Of a stretch of 64,000 bases of DNA, positions 13,818-24,918 are shown piece after piece. The first letter of the stretch is position 1, and each line of letters begins with the position of its first letter. The notes beneath the pieces are model-generated. The model did no database searches and was not told the DNA's origin. It saw only the letters and a program-made list of their open reading frames with translations. Position numbers and translations under genes: made by a program. The stretch is from Leucocoprinus leucothites (lineage: Eukaryota; Basidiomycota; Agaricomycetes; Agaricales; Agaricaceae), in contig JAACJO010000009.1 of NCBI GenBank assembly GCA_013368445.1, forward strand, positions 496,001 to 560,000. Reading direction: 5' to 3'.

Positions 13818-16115
13818 CTACGTATACCAGCCCTCAAAGTCTTCTTCTCCATATACCTTAATCCCTTCTACAAGATTATCTGTCTCAAACTCTTGGTAAT
13901 ATCCTATCTCCAGATTGACTTCCCAATACCAGTACGTCTTCTTTTCACCATGTCCTTTCTTGTAAAGGTACGAGTCAACCTTTCCCCTGGACTTGCCATG
14001 AAGTCTCTTCCACCTTTTTATGAAATCTGGGAGATGCATCTTACGAATGATCCCGTGCCTTTCAAGTTGTCTAATTCTCTTTGGAAGCGAAGCATGAGTG
14101 AAAAAAGCAGCACTTTCGGAAGGTTGGCTCACCTCGTAAAAGGTTTTGGCATCAAAGACGTGAAAGTTACTCGGCGGAATGTGGCAGAGCATGGTGCCGG
14201 TAGAGGGACCGCGAACGTACTTGGCCAGGGAAGCTAAGCCGAGATTAGTGCTTCGGGAGATGTAACCATCAGGAAATATATATGGTTGACTGAGTAGGTG
14301 CTTCCGAAAGTCGAAGTCCGCTAACTGGCTGACCAAATGGGGGTCTAGATTGTCGTAAGGAAAGAAGACATGAAGCAGGGAAAATCCCGTGTTGTTGAAG
14401 GTTACGGCCTTGATATATGAGTTGACGAGCTCATTATGACCTGGCCAGGAAAGAATGCCGGTGGAAGAGGGTACGCCAGATGATTGTATAAGATCTGTGG
14501 ACAATCTTATTTTCAGAGTCATTTGACTTTGGCAGAAGCACACTTACCTTGATCCTGAATGGTAAACGTTATCGCATAGTCATGGTGAATTCGGAGGCGA
14601 AGCTTGAACAGTTTGCCCAATACATGGGGCGTTGAGACACAAAAAGTCCCGGAACGGCTTTGATCGCGGAGAAAATCATAGAATGATTTGTGGTAAAAGG
14701 TGAGAATGCCACCCAGTCGTGAAGCGGACTGGTGCAACCAGCCAATGGTCGCCAAGTCCCCGGCATCGCACGGACGAGTGGTGTCAAAGGATTCTGCGCG
14801 ATGAGAGTCAGGAAGACTGGGGACCTTGTATTCTTGGAAGTGAAGGACGGCATGAAGTTCGTTGTACACGAGGCGGAACTTGGCCTCGGAAAAACCGAGC
14901 ATATTGCTCAAGCCGACCGTGCCCCAAACGCAGCTTTCAAACGGTGTCATGCATGCAAGGGCGAGGAGAAGTTGTACAGAGGGAAGCAGATTTTCCGGGA
15001 TACGACGTAAAATGAGTGTGTAAAAAGCGTCGAGCTCTGCGAAAGGCTCATTGGATCGGCCGAGGTGGCCAACTAACGAGCCCGAGGAACTAAGCACCAA
15101 ATCCAGAAGCTCCTCTGGTGTTCGACCGACCTGGTCTACAAAACGAATAATGGTAGCGGGATATATGAACAACCCAGCGGCAGAAGCAACAAGGACTTTC
15201 AGAGCCCTGTCGGGGGGCCACATATAGGAAAGTGTTATATTACGACGTCTGAGGATATTCTTGAGTCCGTTGCGGAGGTAGAGTTCGATCTCTCCGTCCG
15301 TATCGCGCGAGACAGATAACACTGCAACGTTGCAGAGATGATTATGATCGAAATTTGCGAATGTAGCCTGGAGATGAGGCTCAGGCCGGCTGAAAAAGGC
15401 CCAGAAAAACGGTGTCGGGCGCTCGCGGGCAAAAGTCGCTACCAGGCCGATGATCTCGCACTGGGCATCCCTGCTTTTACATTCGTCCAATCCATCAACG
15501 AATATCGCTCTCCTGCCAAGTACACTCCCTTGTCTTTCCAGCTCCTTGAGCGGTTCAACAAGAAGTGCCTCGAATTGCGCCTTCATTGATTTCTTGATCA
15601 GCGTCTTGTCAGCATGAACCTTCCTGTCAATTATTTGGCGATATTCCGGTAATTCGATGGCCAGCTGATACGCAATTGATGGAAAGAAATACGTATGATC
15701 GTCACAGCTGTTAATCGAGAAAAAAAACGAGGCACCAAGGCAACCAAGGCCCTTCAACTTCTCGGTGCAAGTTTGGGCTATGGCTGATTTGCCAGCGCCT
15801 GCCGGTCCCTTCATCCAGTAAATCGGGACGGAGGAATTGCCCGAGTAAGGCGACACCGCCCAACGGGTGATATCTTCAATGTATTGTTCCCTGGTGCCCG
15901 GAAAACAAGACGCAGCATATTGACGTGCGCTCGAGTCATGGGTAGCTTTGGTCTGTGAAGCCTCTCGGAGGATGTCAATTCCTTCGGATTGGTCAGATCC
16001 ATCCTATGTAAGAATACTACAGAGACTGACCACTTGGACCAGCATGATTGATCGAGTGATCCATAAATTGGACATTGTTGAGCACAAAGTTTTGCGATCC
16101 TTGAAATAGGTGCAT
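13818..16115 (-). CDS. NACHT-domain STAND NTPase (NLR-like)
   Basis: Probable signalling NTPase of the fungal NLR type, linked in fungi to non-self recognition. The main exon (about 16003-14548) has a leader with DILREASQTKATHDSSARQY, Walker A GPAGAGKS, an ASFFFS segment, Walker B IFVDGLDEC and a SRPEPHL sensor-like motif. A helical region then ends in ILTFYHKSFYDFLRD. A second exon (14494-13818) joins in phase as TIQDQDLIQSSG and encodes a C-terminal region without a repeat domain that I recognise. A short upstream exon opening MHLFQGSQNF at 16115 fits this family, but its GT donor at 16030 is out of phase with the GATGGA acceptor exon. So either the N-terminus is mis-read or there is a small frameshift. 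The 3' end is convergent with the LRR gene, with a 427 bp gap. Confidence 0.8.
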
Positions 16116-17046
16116 GAAAGGAGGGAGAGAAGATAGGATATAGAGGATAGTAGGGTCGCAGGTAGATATGAAGAAGTGAGTATACTGCTATCAGCGTATA
16201 ACAAGGAACGGCGACGGGCGTGGCAACTCACTTTTGCCCGGCGAGATCGAGTAGACCACAGAATCTCATTGCGGGATCAGACACTTAAGCAATGTGACGC
16301 ATATACTTGTATCCGGAACCTGGCGGCGGTATACGTTTGAAGGTCAGGAGCCATCAGCCGTGTTGGAAGCGGGTTCAGATGTTGGAGTAGCGTCTCGTAG
16401 AATTCAAGGTCTGTCGCATCATTGACCGTTTCTCTTCATAGCGGTGGCCTACAGAGAAGACCGGGGGCCAAAAAATGGATATTTGGGTTATGGAACAGCC
16501 AACTGGGAAGGGTTGGCGATCGACTGGGATCCTTTGCGGCTAAAGCCTCGTGTTTCGGAATGAAAACCTAACACACGTGGTATATGATTATGGCTATATC
16601 CATGGGTCCACAGGGGAAGCCGGAACCATATACCTCCTATCAGTACGAGGAGACGAGATGAATACGAACGGAATGTTGAGCATCAGCCTGAGCCTAAGTA
16701 CTGAGTGAGGTTGAATTTACGGAATGTATGGCAGCACGTGTCAATCATCTTGATTTAGATTTAGATTTATTTATCAGATAAAGCGTCCCTTGGCACGCTT
16801 ACACACTACATCATGATCACAGTCCTGTTCCTATGGAATCATCCTCTAAAGGACGACAATGAGGTTCTCAGGCGTGTTAAAAATATCTGAGCCTGCGAGC
16901 CATTTACCGGCTTCCGGAAATACCATCAGTCGATGATTACTCACGCTGGTGTGAACAACAGCATTTGAAAACCCAGTTAAGTAGACGGTTTATTCAAACG
17001 TTCGAGTCCGGTAGATATCATCGTCACACCAAGCGTATATTCCAAC
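16116..17046. other. Divergent intergenic region
   Basis: Lies between the start of the NACHT gene (-) and the start of the alpha/beta-barrel gene (+), so it should hold both promoters. A TTTAGATTTAGATTTATTTAT tract occurs near 16752. No further gene was seen. Confidence 0.4.
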
Positions 17047-17802
17047 ATGTCCAGCGCAGCCCAGGGCCTCCTCTTTGTTCTCGGCCAATGCGAGCCCGAT
17101 GTGTCCACCAAAGAGTTTAACGGTGGGTCCTTATTGATGATTTATTACCCTGGTCTGATATAATGGTGTTCGTACAGACTGGTATGATGGAGAACATGCT
17201 CCTGCCAGGTTGACAGTACCCGGCATTACCACCGCTATTCGGTACAAGCAAGTAGATGGCGAAAAGCCAGAGTGGCTTGCACTCTACGATCTCGCCTCCC
17301 CAGAGACCACTAAATCCCCCGCTTATCTCGAATTGCGCAACACGGCGTCCGAAATTGAAAAGGCCCTAATCCCTCGCCTCCCGGTACTCCAACGTCGCAT
17401 CTATTCCCTCATCGCACAATCTACCAAACCGAACCTCCCATCAGCTGCCTTACCGGGCAAATATCTCCTCATGGTTCTCTGGTCCGTTCCTGCAGACCTA
17501 GATGCGGAGTTCATCAATGGTACGAGGAAGAGCACATGACTGAGATCTCCAAAGTACCAGGTTGGCTGAGGGGCAGGCGTTATAAAATAGTTGATGGCGT
17601 TGACCTGAGTGTGAAAGGAAAGGGTCCCACTATCGAGGGCTGGGATTATCTTGTGATGCACGATTGGGAACAGGGTGGTTACATGGAGACCGAGGAGTTC
17701 AAAGGCGCTATTTCAACTCCTTGGTCAGCCAAAATCAAAGAACGGGTCAATGGAGTCCTCTTGAGGCCGTTTGAGCTTCACAGAGACTTTGGGAAACCCT
17801 AA
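17047..17802 (+). pseudogene. Two-repeat dimeric alpha/beta-barrel (EthD-like) protein with a one-base frameshift
   Basis: Exon 1 (17047-17121) opens MSSAAQGLLFVLGQCEP and joins exon 2 (from 17178) as EFNDWYDGEHAPARLTVPG. The second half carries the same motif again, WYEEEHMTEISKVPGW, so the protein is an internal duplication of a ferredoxin-like (dimeric alpha/beta barrel) unit, as in EthD-type and related proteins. Between the halves the frame breaks. At 17513-17525 the bases read ATCAATGGTACGAGG. Continuing in frame gives INGTRKST and a stop at 17539, while a single extra T after AAT would give INWYEEEH. The downstream frame is then open to the stop at 17802. It is either a recent pseudogene or an assembly or sequencing error. 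Function unknown. Confidence 0.75.
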
Positions 17803-18554
17803 TTATCATCAGACGAACTTATTTATAAATCTTCTCCAATGAAAGCTCGCTCAATCATAATGTATCGCTATTAGTAAAATATAAATAGCGAAAAATCTTG
17901 GTAGCAGTAGGGATTTCGCTTGAGCTCTCGAAATCGGTATTCAGGTTGTCTCTACTGAATCAATGCTTGTGAGAATCAGAGCCCATCGGTCATCGGCTCG
18001 AGTCGGTGTTTGTTACCAGGGGTGTCCGAATAATTGGGGAACAAAACGGCCCGACTAAAGATTCATTCAGAGCAGGGATATCTCTCTCAGAGATATTTTA
18101 AACTAAGGAAATCTGAAAGCCACTGAAGAATTAGAGCACTAACGGAAACTTGGACTTAACCCTTGACACAATGAACAACCCCGGTGGAAGGCATTCATCG
18201 TACCCAGCCCAGGAAAAACCATCAATTGTGATCGGTGAATGAATGTTTGAGCCACTAAAAACGACCTCCGAGGATGGAGCCTTGTTGATGAAGTAGTGCA
18301 AGGCAATTCAACCGACTAGCAGCTAAAAGAGGAGTGAGGCAACACATACATCTCTATATTGAGAAAAGATACATAGTGGTAAGAAGTAACATAGATGGGA
18401 TTACGGGCATTGAAGCCTCAGGGTATGCAAAGAGCAGAGAAGGGGCTCCGGCGAAATGATACCAATAAGGGATGTTTGTGGGTATGCAAACTGATTTGCA
18501 GAGATCATGACTCATAAGTGTCAAACGTGAATGCAACATTAAAACCGGAAATAA
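17803..18554. other. Intergenic; from about 18130 duplicated 3' flank of the methyltransferase gene
   Basis: From roughly 18130 onward the bases align with 54145 onward, the 3' flank of the intact methyltransferase gene, for example the shared blocks GAAGCCTC and AAGAGCAGAGAAGGGG. Before that point no homology or gene is seen. Confidence 0.55.
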
Positions 18555-19081
18555 TTAGGAGGATTTCTTGGCCTGGTTGGCACGCTTGGTATAGATCATC
18601 ATTGTGAAAGGGCTAAACCACATGAGAAGGAATATGCTAACTAGAGAGGTGGGTGCTTACCCTTCAAAGCGGAGCGCAATGGTTTACACAGCCCAGACAT
18701 AGAGGGTGATGAGGACACCAGCAGGCTTCTCGTACAAGAGGGCGGTAGCAAGGAAGCAGAGGGTACTTCCAACATACATCGGATTCTCCAGAACATTGAA
18801 GGGAACCTGAAAAAAAAAAATACAGCAAAAATCAACAACCTGTCATGAACCACGCAATCACTCTCACTTACCCAGTAACTCAATGGTACATCAAAATGCC
18901 AAAATAATCACTCAAGAATGTGTCAGTGTTTTCCAAAGCCCAAGTAGAAGTGATGACAAATAATTGGCCCAAAGAAAACAAAACAACTGGAACATATGTC
19001 ACATATGGCTCAAGCAGGAGAAGAATACTAGGTTGATCCGCTAGCACTTCATAGTAGAGTGAGCCCCGGAGGATGCCGCCT
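18555..19081 (-). pseudogene. 5'-truncated copy of phospholipid N-methyltransferase gene
   Basis: Reading leftwards it matches exons 2 to 4 of the intact gene at 54544-55339: ILRGSLYYEVLADQPS, TYVPVVLFSLGQLFVITSTW, then FNVLENPMYVGS and a terminal block near 18555-18612. Exon 1 and the first part of exon 2 are missing; homology stops at 19081 after GGAGGATGCCG. The copy has a nonsense change (the Tyr of WAVYTIALR is TAA) and loses a Trp (ALWYEK to ALLYEK). Many differences from the intact copy are CG in the intact gene and TG or CA here. It lies in the same orientation as the parent, 36 kb away, and its broken end abuts the transposon block. Confidence 0.85.
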
Positions 19082-20023
19082 TTCAAGCCAAGAGCTAAGA
19101 CAGTAAGTAGAAGTGGGGTATTTACCCACAAGTACCAGAAACAAATCCGGATTTGTGACTGCCAATGAAAGTACACATGAATTAAATCAAGAATTAAATC
19201 CAGTGCCTGAGTCATGACCCACCACTGATTCTATCCAAGAATCAAAATCCACAATTGGTTTGATGATGGATAAAGGGCTTTGGCCTTGAATTAGAACCAA
19301 GAACAGCTGAGGAACCTCAAAAACAATTGAGTTCATGTCTCATGATCATTGTACAATGCTTAGTTCGTGACAATGCCCCTTGATTCTTCATTGAATCAAT
19401 TGTCTATTTCATTCCTGGCATGGAACATGTGGTATGTCATGAATCAAATGAAGAATTAATCTCATAGATTGATTCCTTAGTACCTTTGTGACCGGCCACT
19501 GAACTAGCCTTGTCTCTAGTGAAGGTAGCTTTCAAGTCATGTTTGGCCCATCATTTGCATGAGCCTGTTTTTGATCAGGCAAGATCATTTCTCACGGCAA
19601 ATAATACATAAGGACAAAGTTGTTGGAATTATATTAGCTACTATATTTGGGCAATCAAAGAAATGCCCCCATCTCCATTCTTGTTCCATAGTATATCTTA
19701 TTGTTATTCTATTATCTAAATACAGTAGAGTAAGACATGTATTCCTCACTGCTTTGCCCCCAAATACACCCACTTTTTCATCCTCTCACAAAAGTGTATG
19801 TCAAATCCATCCCTAAATATTGTCAAGGTGAGTAAAGACTTGGTAATGAAGAATCACAGTCAATCATAAAGGCACCAGTGGATGAATTCAGAACAAGAAA
19901 CATGTAAGGATAGCCGAAGAGAAGTATGTGACACACCTCAACCTCATTGAAACAGAGATAGCTAAAGAAGATGAACTGCACGATGTGTCCACAGAATAAT
20001 GCTGGCAGCACAGTGAAGTTGGT
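19082..20023. other. Left margin of the transposon block, no gene recognised
   Basis: CpG-poor DNA with repeated short words such as GAATCAA and TTGATTC. The frame running into the truncated methyltransferase copy (19215-19082) has no recognisable sequence. Probably degraded repeat DNA, because base usage resembles 36.8-51.5 kb and not the left gene island. Confidence 0.4.
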
Positions 20024-20028
20024 CAGAC

Positions 20029-20293
20029 TGTTACAACTTTACTCAGTTCCAGTACTTCCCATGTCAATTTCTATTTTTACAGCTACCTCACTCCTACATC
20101 ATAGTCTATGTCATGATCTATGTCATAGTTACCTGAGTCCCCTGACTCATACTTACCCAGGTCTGCTTCCATCTTATATATATAGACTCCTAGGTAGAGT
20201 GTACTCCTTACGCTTTACCAATTGTATCTTTTCCTTTCTCACTCTCAAGTCTTTGCCAGAGTTGCAACCTGAGTTCCAATGAAGGTTGTAACA
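20029..20293 (+). repeat. Element A 5' LTR
   Basis: 265 bp, starting TGTTACAAC and ending GTTGTAACA, a perfect 9-bp terminal inverted repeat. A TATATATA box lies at about 20176-20183. About 30 bases downstream is ACGCTTTACCAA, which pairs with the primer site just after this LTR. Confidence 0.9.
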
Positions 20294-20305
20294 TTTGGTA
20301 AAGTG
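20294..20305 (+). promoter_or_regulatory. Element A primer-binding site (self-priming type)
   Basis: Directly after the LTR the sequence reads TTTGGTAAAGTG. TTGGTAAAG (20295-20303) is complementary to CTTTACCAA at 20213-20221 inside the LTR. With the next bases, 12 positions pair with one G-U. This matches the Tf1 mode of self-priming, in which the RNA 5' end folds back as primer, and does not resemble a tRNA-primed site that I recognise. Confidence 0.6.
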
Positions 20306-20322
20306 TCCCCACTTACTTTGCA

Positions 20323-21515
20323 ATGGAGTATCACCGATATCACAAGCGATACCAATCACTCAAAGAAGTAACCAAACAATGACAATGGTTACGCACGATA
20401 GCATCTAATGCTGAAGAAGACTTCCTTGCAGAAGAAGATGCCCAAAGAGAATGCAAAGCCAAACAAACAGAAGAACCACCGATCACAGACAAAGAAGAAT
20501 CCTCAGACAAAGAAGAAGAAGTAACTGACAATGGTGAAGAAGCAACAAATGAAGAAGAAGAACAACCCACACCACCCAGAAGCACACACCTCAAACAAGA
20601 GGTAGAAAGATTAGAAGAAGGACTCAGATCACTGTGAATCAGCTGAAGAAACTCAAACAAAATGATGGACACTACTACCCCCTTGTTTAACACCAAATCC
20701 TTGGTCCCAGAACCAGGATTCTTTGATAGAACATGATCAAAGTTTGAAGACTGGTGGAGATCAATGCTCCTCTACCTCAAATTCAACAAAGTCAATGATG
20801 TGGACGACAAAGTAACAGCCATAATATCATGGCTCAAAGGAGGCATGGCAGGAGACTTTGCTCAAATAGAATTAGATGCCCTAAACAATAGGGCAGACAC
20901 CACAGACTGGAATGTACGGAAAACAAACTTCAAAAGACTCTTCAGCAATGACACACTCAAAGTCAATGCAGAATGGAGAATTGAGAGTTTTAAACAAAAC
21001 AAGAAACACACAGCTGACTTTCTAATCGAATTTGAAGTCCTCAAAACATAAGCAAAAACCAATGAAACCCATGCCATATTTTTACTAAAGAAAAATATAT
21101 GCGCCGATATCATCAAAGCTATCCTAGGGTATCCTCCTGAGTCAATCCCAAAAACCTACACAGCATGGAAAACAGCTGTACTTTCTGTAGGACAGGGCTT
21201 TGAATCTACAGAAAGGAGCGACATCCACACTGGTACAGGAATAACATACAGGGAGCAGGCCAACCCATGGAAATAGGTCCCCAATTCAGACGATCTCTCC
21301 CAAAGTACAACAAACAAGGAAAACCCAAATGCTACAACTGCAACAAGTATGGACACATGGCAAAAGAATGTAGACAACCAAAGGCAGAGGGATGCTACAA
21401 CTGTGGAAAGAGAGGTCACAGAGCCAAGGAATATAGAAGTCCAAAAACAAAAGTTAGAGGAGTAGAGGTGGAAGAAAAAGAGGAAAAGGAGGATTTTCAG
21501 AATGGCTCAGAGTAG
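20323..21515 (+). pseudogene. Element A gag remnant (capsid and CCHC zinc knuckles)
   Basis: An ATG at 20323 starts an acidic Glu-rich N-terminus, then a Gag core with FEDWWRSMLLYLKFN and WLKGGMAGDFAQ. Near the end are two zinc knuckles, CYNCNKYGHMAKEC (intact CX2CX4HX4C) and CYNCGKRGHRAKEY, in which the last Cys is Tyr. Breaks: TGA stops in the N-terminal part and before SKFEDWW, a TAA after FEVLKT, and a frameshift near 21250 that separates the capsid frame from the knuckle frame. The sites of the TGA codons are ones where Arg (CGA) is plausible. Confidence 0.8.
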
Positions 21516-21606
21516 GCACAACCTTACAAGCCCATGTAACTAGAGGACCAAAAATGAATCATTATACCATCCCCCAGCGAAGGAACTCTAAGCACGAACT
21601 AACAAT

Positions 21607-23778
21607 ATGACCAACGATCGAAACAAAAAACAAGAAAAGGATCAAAGTAACAGCCCTAGTGGACTTAGGCTATTCACATACAGCGATCAACAAAAAACTA
21701 GTGGAAGAAGAAAAGATCCCAATGGAACAAATGGAATGACCCCTACAAGTTTTCAATGTGGATGGTACACCAAACGGCCAAGGAATGATCACAAAAACAG
21801 CCCCTATCACACTAAACTCTAATGGACACCAAGAACATATCCATGCAGTAGTCACTGACTTGGACAACGTGGACATCTTCCTGGGACATGACTGGCTAGT
21901 CAAACACAATCCAGAAGTAGATTGGAAAGAAGGAATGGTATGCTTCACAAGATGCCCAGACAGCTGCAAAATCAACCATCAAACAATCCCATTCACCACA
22001 CACAACTGACGATTATTCCCAAAAGAGCTCACCACAGAAAATGATGACATGGAGAAGGAACCAGACCCAACCAACCCTGAAGACCTACCAGACTACATAC
22101 GACCATTCACATACCTGTTCAACAAGAAGAAATTTGAATCACTACCAGAAAGGAGAGAATGGGATCATGAGATCAACCTATTGGACAATGCACCCAAGGA
22201 ACTAAATGCAAAGGTTTACCCCATGACACCAAAGGAAGAAAATGAACTACACACCTGGATTGATGAACAACTTAGAGCAGGACTGATCACAGAATCTAAG
22301 TCCCAATACGCCTCCCCATGCTTTTTCATACCAAAGAAAGATGGATCACTACAGCTGGTACAGGATTACCAATGATTAAACCAACACACAATCAAGGACA
22401 AAACACCACTACCCCTGATAGGAGAAGTCATTGACAAATTGAAAGATGTAAAGTACTTCAACAAGCTCGACCTCATCTGGGGATACAACAATGTCCAGAT
22501 CAAAGAAGGAGATGAATGGAAGGTGGCATTTTTAACAAACAAAGGACTCTTCGAACCAAAAGTCATGTTCTTTGGAATGTGCAACTCCCCAGGAACGTTC
22601 CAGAGAATGATGACAAGCATATTCCGGGAATTAATCCATGAAGGAGTACTGGCCAACTACATGGACGACTTCATAGTACTGGCTTCATCCACGAAACAAC
22701 TCCAAGAATGAATGATCCGATTCCTCAAGGTTGCAGAGAAACACAACCTATGCTTCAAACAGTCCAAATGTGAATTCAATGCCACAGAAATACCAATCCT
22801 TGGAGTATGAGTAGGAGGGGGAGAAGTGAAAATGGAGTATGACAAGGTCTCAGCAGTCAGAAATTGGGAAACACCAAAAAACACCAAAGGTATCGAAAGC
22901 TTCCTAGGATTTGTCAACTTCTACAGATGATTCATATGAAACTTCAGCCACATTGCAGCCCCACTCAACAAACTTACTGGGAAAGGAGAATGGAAGTGGG
23001 AAGAAGATGAACAAAAATTGTTCGATGAACTCAAAAGACTAGTCACAGAGGAACCAGTCCTTGCCCTACCACAATGAATAGGACAATTCAGAGTAGAAGT
23101 GGATGCATCAGGACATACCATAGGGGGGGTACTATCACAAGAACAAGACAAAAAATGGAAACCCATCGCATTCCTATCACAAACCATGAACCCAGCAGAA
23201 CAGAATTATGAGATATACGACAAGGAACTTCTAGCAATTGTGGAAGCATTGAAAGTATGGAGACAATACTTACTAGATGTAGAAACCCAATTCAAAATAT
23301 GGTTGGACCACGAAAACCTGAAATACTTCAGGGAACCCCACAAACTAAATGGACAACAAGCACGATGGTATTTCAAACTCCAAGACTATGACTTTACAAT
23401 CAAATACATCCCAGGAAAGACAAACACAAAAGCAGACATACTCTCACAAAAAATGGGTTTCAATACAAGAGATGACAATAGAGACATTGCATTACTAGGG
23501 GAGAAAACATTCATCCAGGGAATAACAGGTGAAGAAGAAACCACAATGGAGATTGTCATACTATGCAACACACACTTCCAAGTGAAAGGGGATGAAAACA
23601 TCCTGAAAAGGATCTGAAACCACACAACATGCAAAACAATGTTCCGAGAAGCCCAGAAAGATCCGAAAACAGCCTGGGAAGAAGATGGAATCCCTTACTT
23701 CAAAGGATGAATATATGTACTGAAACTTGCCAAATTATGAGAAGACATCATGATCACACACCACAACAACCCAGACGC
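21607..23778 (+). pseudogene. Element A pol, left part: protease, reverse transcriptase, RNase H, start of integrase
   Basis: The protease region reads ALVDLGYS where the family has D-S/T-G, so the catalytic triad is altered, followed by FLGHDWLVKHNPEVDW. Reverse transcriptase is recognised by FNKLDLIWGYNNVQI, FFGMCNSPGTFQRMM and NYMDDF (YMDD kept). RNase H follows with VEVDASGHTIGGVLSQ and NYEIYDKELLAIVEAL, then IPGKTNTKADILS. In-frame TGA codons lie at 22373, 22709, 22808, 22928, 22937 and 23075; at least FYR-stop-FI and DYQ-stop-LN fall where related elements have Arg. The frame is cut at 23778 by element B. Confidence 0.85.
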
Positions 23779-24205
23779 TGTAGAGGTTCTTTGACATATG
23801 GATATAATGTCAAGTGGAGTACTAGCTAGGTAGCTAGAATGTAACCTCTAACGAATTCGAGGGAAGTATGAGAAGTTGATGAGGATTTATGTAATTACTG
23901 CTGAATAATGCGAAATGTGCGATGGAACTAAATGCTGTTTTATTTACTTTGGGAAATTCTCGAACACTGTACTAGGATCCTGATTAAGTGCACAGTTTGC
24001 GACTCTTAGTTGACTGCTATAGCTAAGATCTTTTATCCTGAAGCCGTCTCTGTCTCCCTCTAAGGTCAACTGGACCTTGTCTATAATCACCCACTCAGTC
24101 ACACACTGGCACTGGTGCGGTCTATACGCTTTAACTACAAGCTCTCTTAGCTTGGTAGCTACTTCGCTGTGACGCTAGGTCGAACTCGAGACGTCTTGGG
24201 ATATT

Positions 24206-24868
24206 TGTTATAGTGATGCCGGCCCGGTCCTAAGCTGGCGCGATAAGTATCGAGTTGATCTTATCAAAGGGGACTCCTTCTCGGTAAGCGACAAAGTCGT
24301 TTACTAAGTCAGAGTTATAATACGGCGATTATAGAGTTAAGACTTTGGTAATTGAGATCTTAAAGCTTAAGTTCAATTCGACTTTGTATAGATAAAGGCT
24401 CGTATTGAGTCTCCACCTAACCAAGTAGAAACGATGTTTCTCCTTGGTAGATGTCGACGACTTATATACGATACAAGTCGGTATCTATTATTAACTAGGG
24501 CTAAGGGCTTCTAATGAAAGAAGAGAAGCATACAGCTTCCTTAACGCTAATTAAACTATATAAGACGCGATCTGTCAAAGAAGCTTTAGAAGTTCTTCTA
24601 AAGAAGTTCTTCTTTGATCATCTGATCGATCACAAGATAAGTCCAAATATAGCGCCGCTATATTTAACAATCACATGTCATCAAAATACAAACAAAACCA
24701 AACAAGTCATAACGAGTCATAATCAGACAAAGTAAACGAGTCAAAACAAACAAGAAAATATAAGAACAAATAAGAAGAAAACATAATTGCGATATTACTT
24801 AAGTAAAGCTAATATCGACTTCGTGTTATAGATGGAACAAATGCTAGATATAATCAATATACATAACA
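24206..24868 (-). repeat. Element C 3' LTR
   Basis: 663 bp, bounded by TGTTAT and ATAACA. Identical to the other LTR apart from four CpG-related positions. It includes a perfect hairpin, CTTTAGAAG-TT-CTTCTAAAG, near 24582-24603 in the U3 part. Confidence 0.93.
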
Positions 24869-24881
24869 TTATCCCTTTCCT
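24869..24881 (-). promoter_or_regulatory. Element C polypurine tract
   Basis: Sense strand AGGAAAGGGATAA abuts the 3' LTR. It resembles the tract of element A (AAAGGGGTAA). Confidence 0.65.
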
Positions 24882-24918
24882 AGCTAAGATGTCCACATCT
24901 TAGTAACTATCTAAGTCA

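Noticed and set aside
21607..23778. Alternative genetic code (TGA read as an amino acid) in element A
   Set aside because: TGA appears where Arg CGA is expected, CpG is missing everywhere nearby, and host genes around use the standard code. Decay is simpler.
24514..24735. Open frame inside the element C LTRs (also at 32802-33023)
   Set aside because: Lies in the U3 part of both LTRs, runs against the element's sense direction, and has no domain. Treated as a chance frame.
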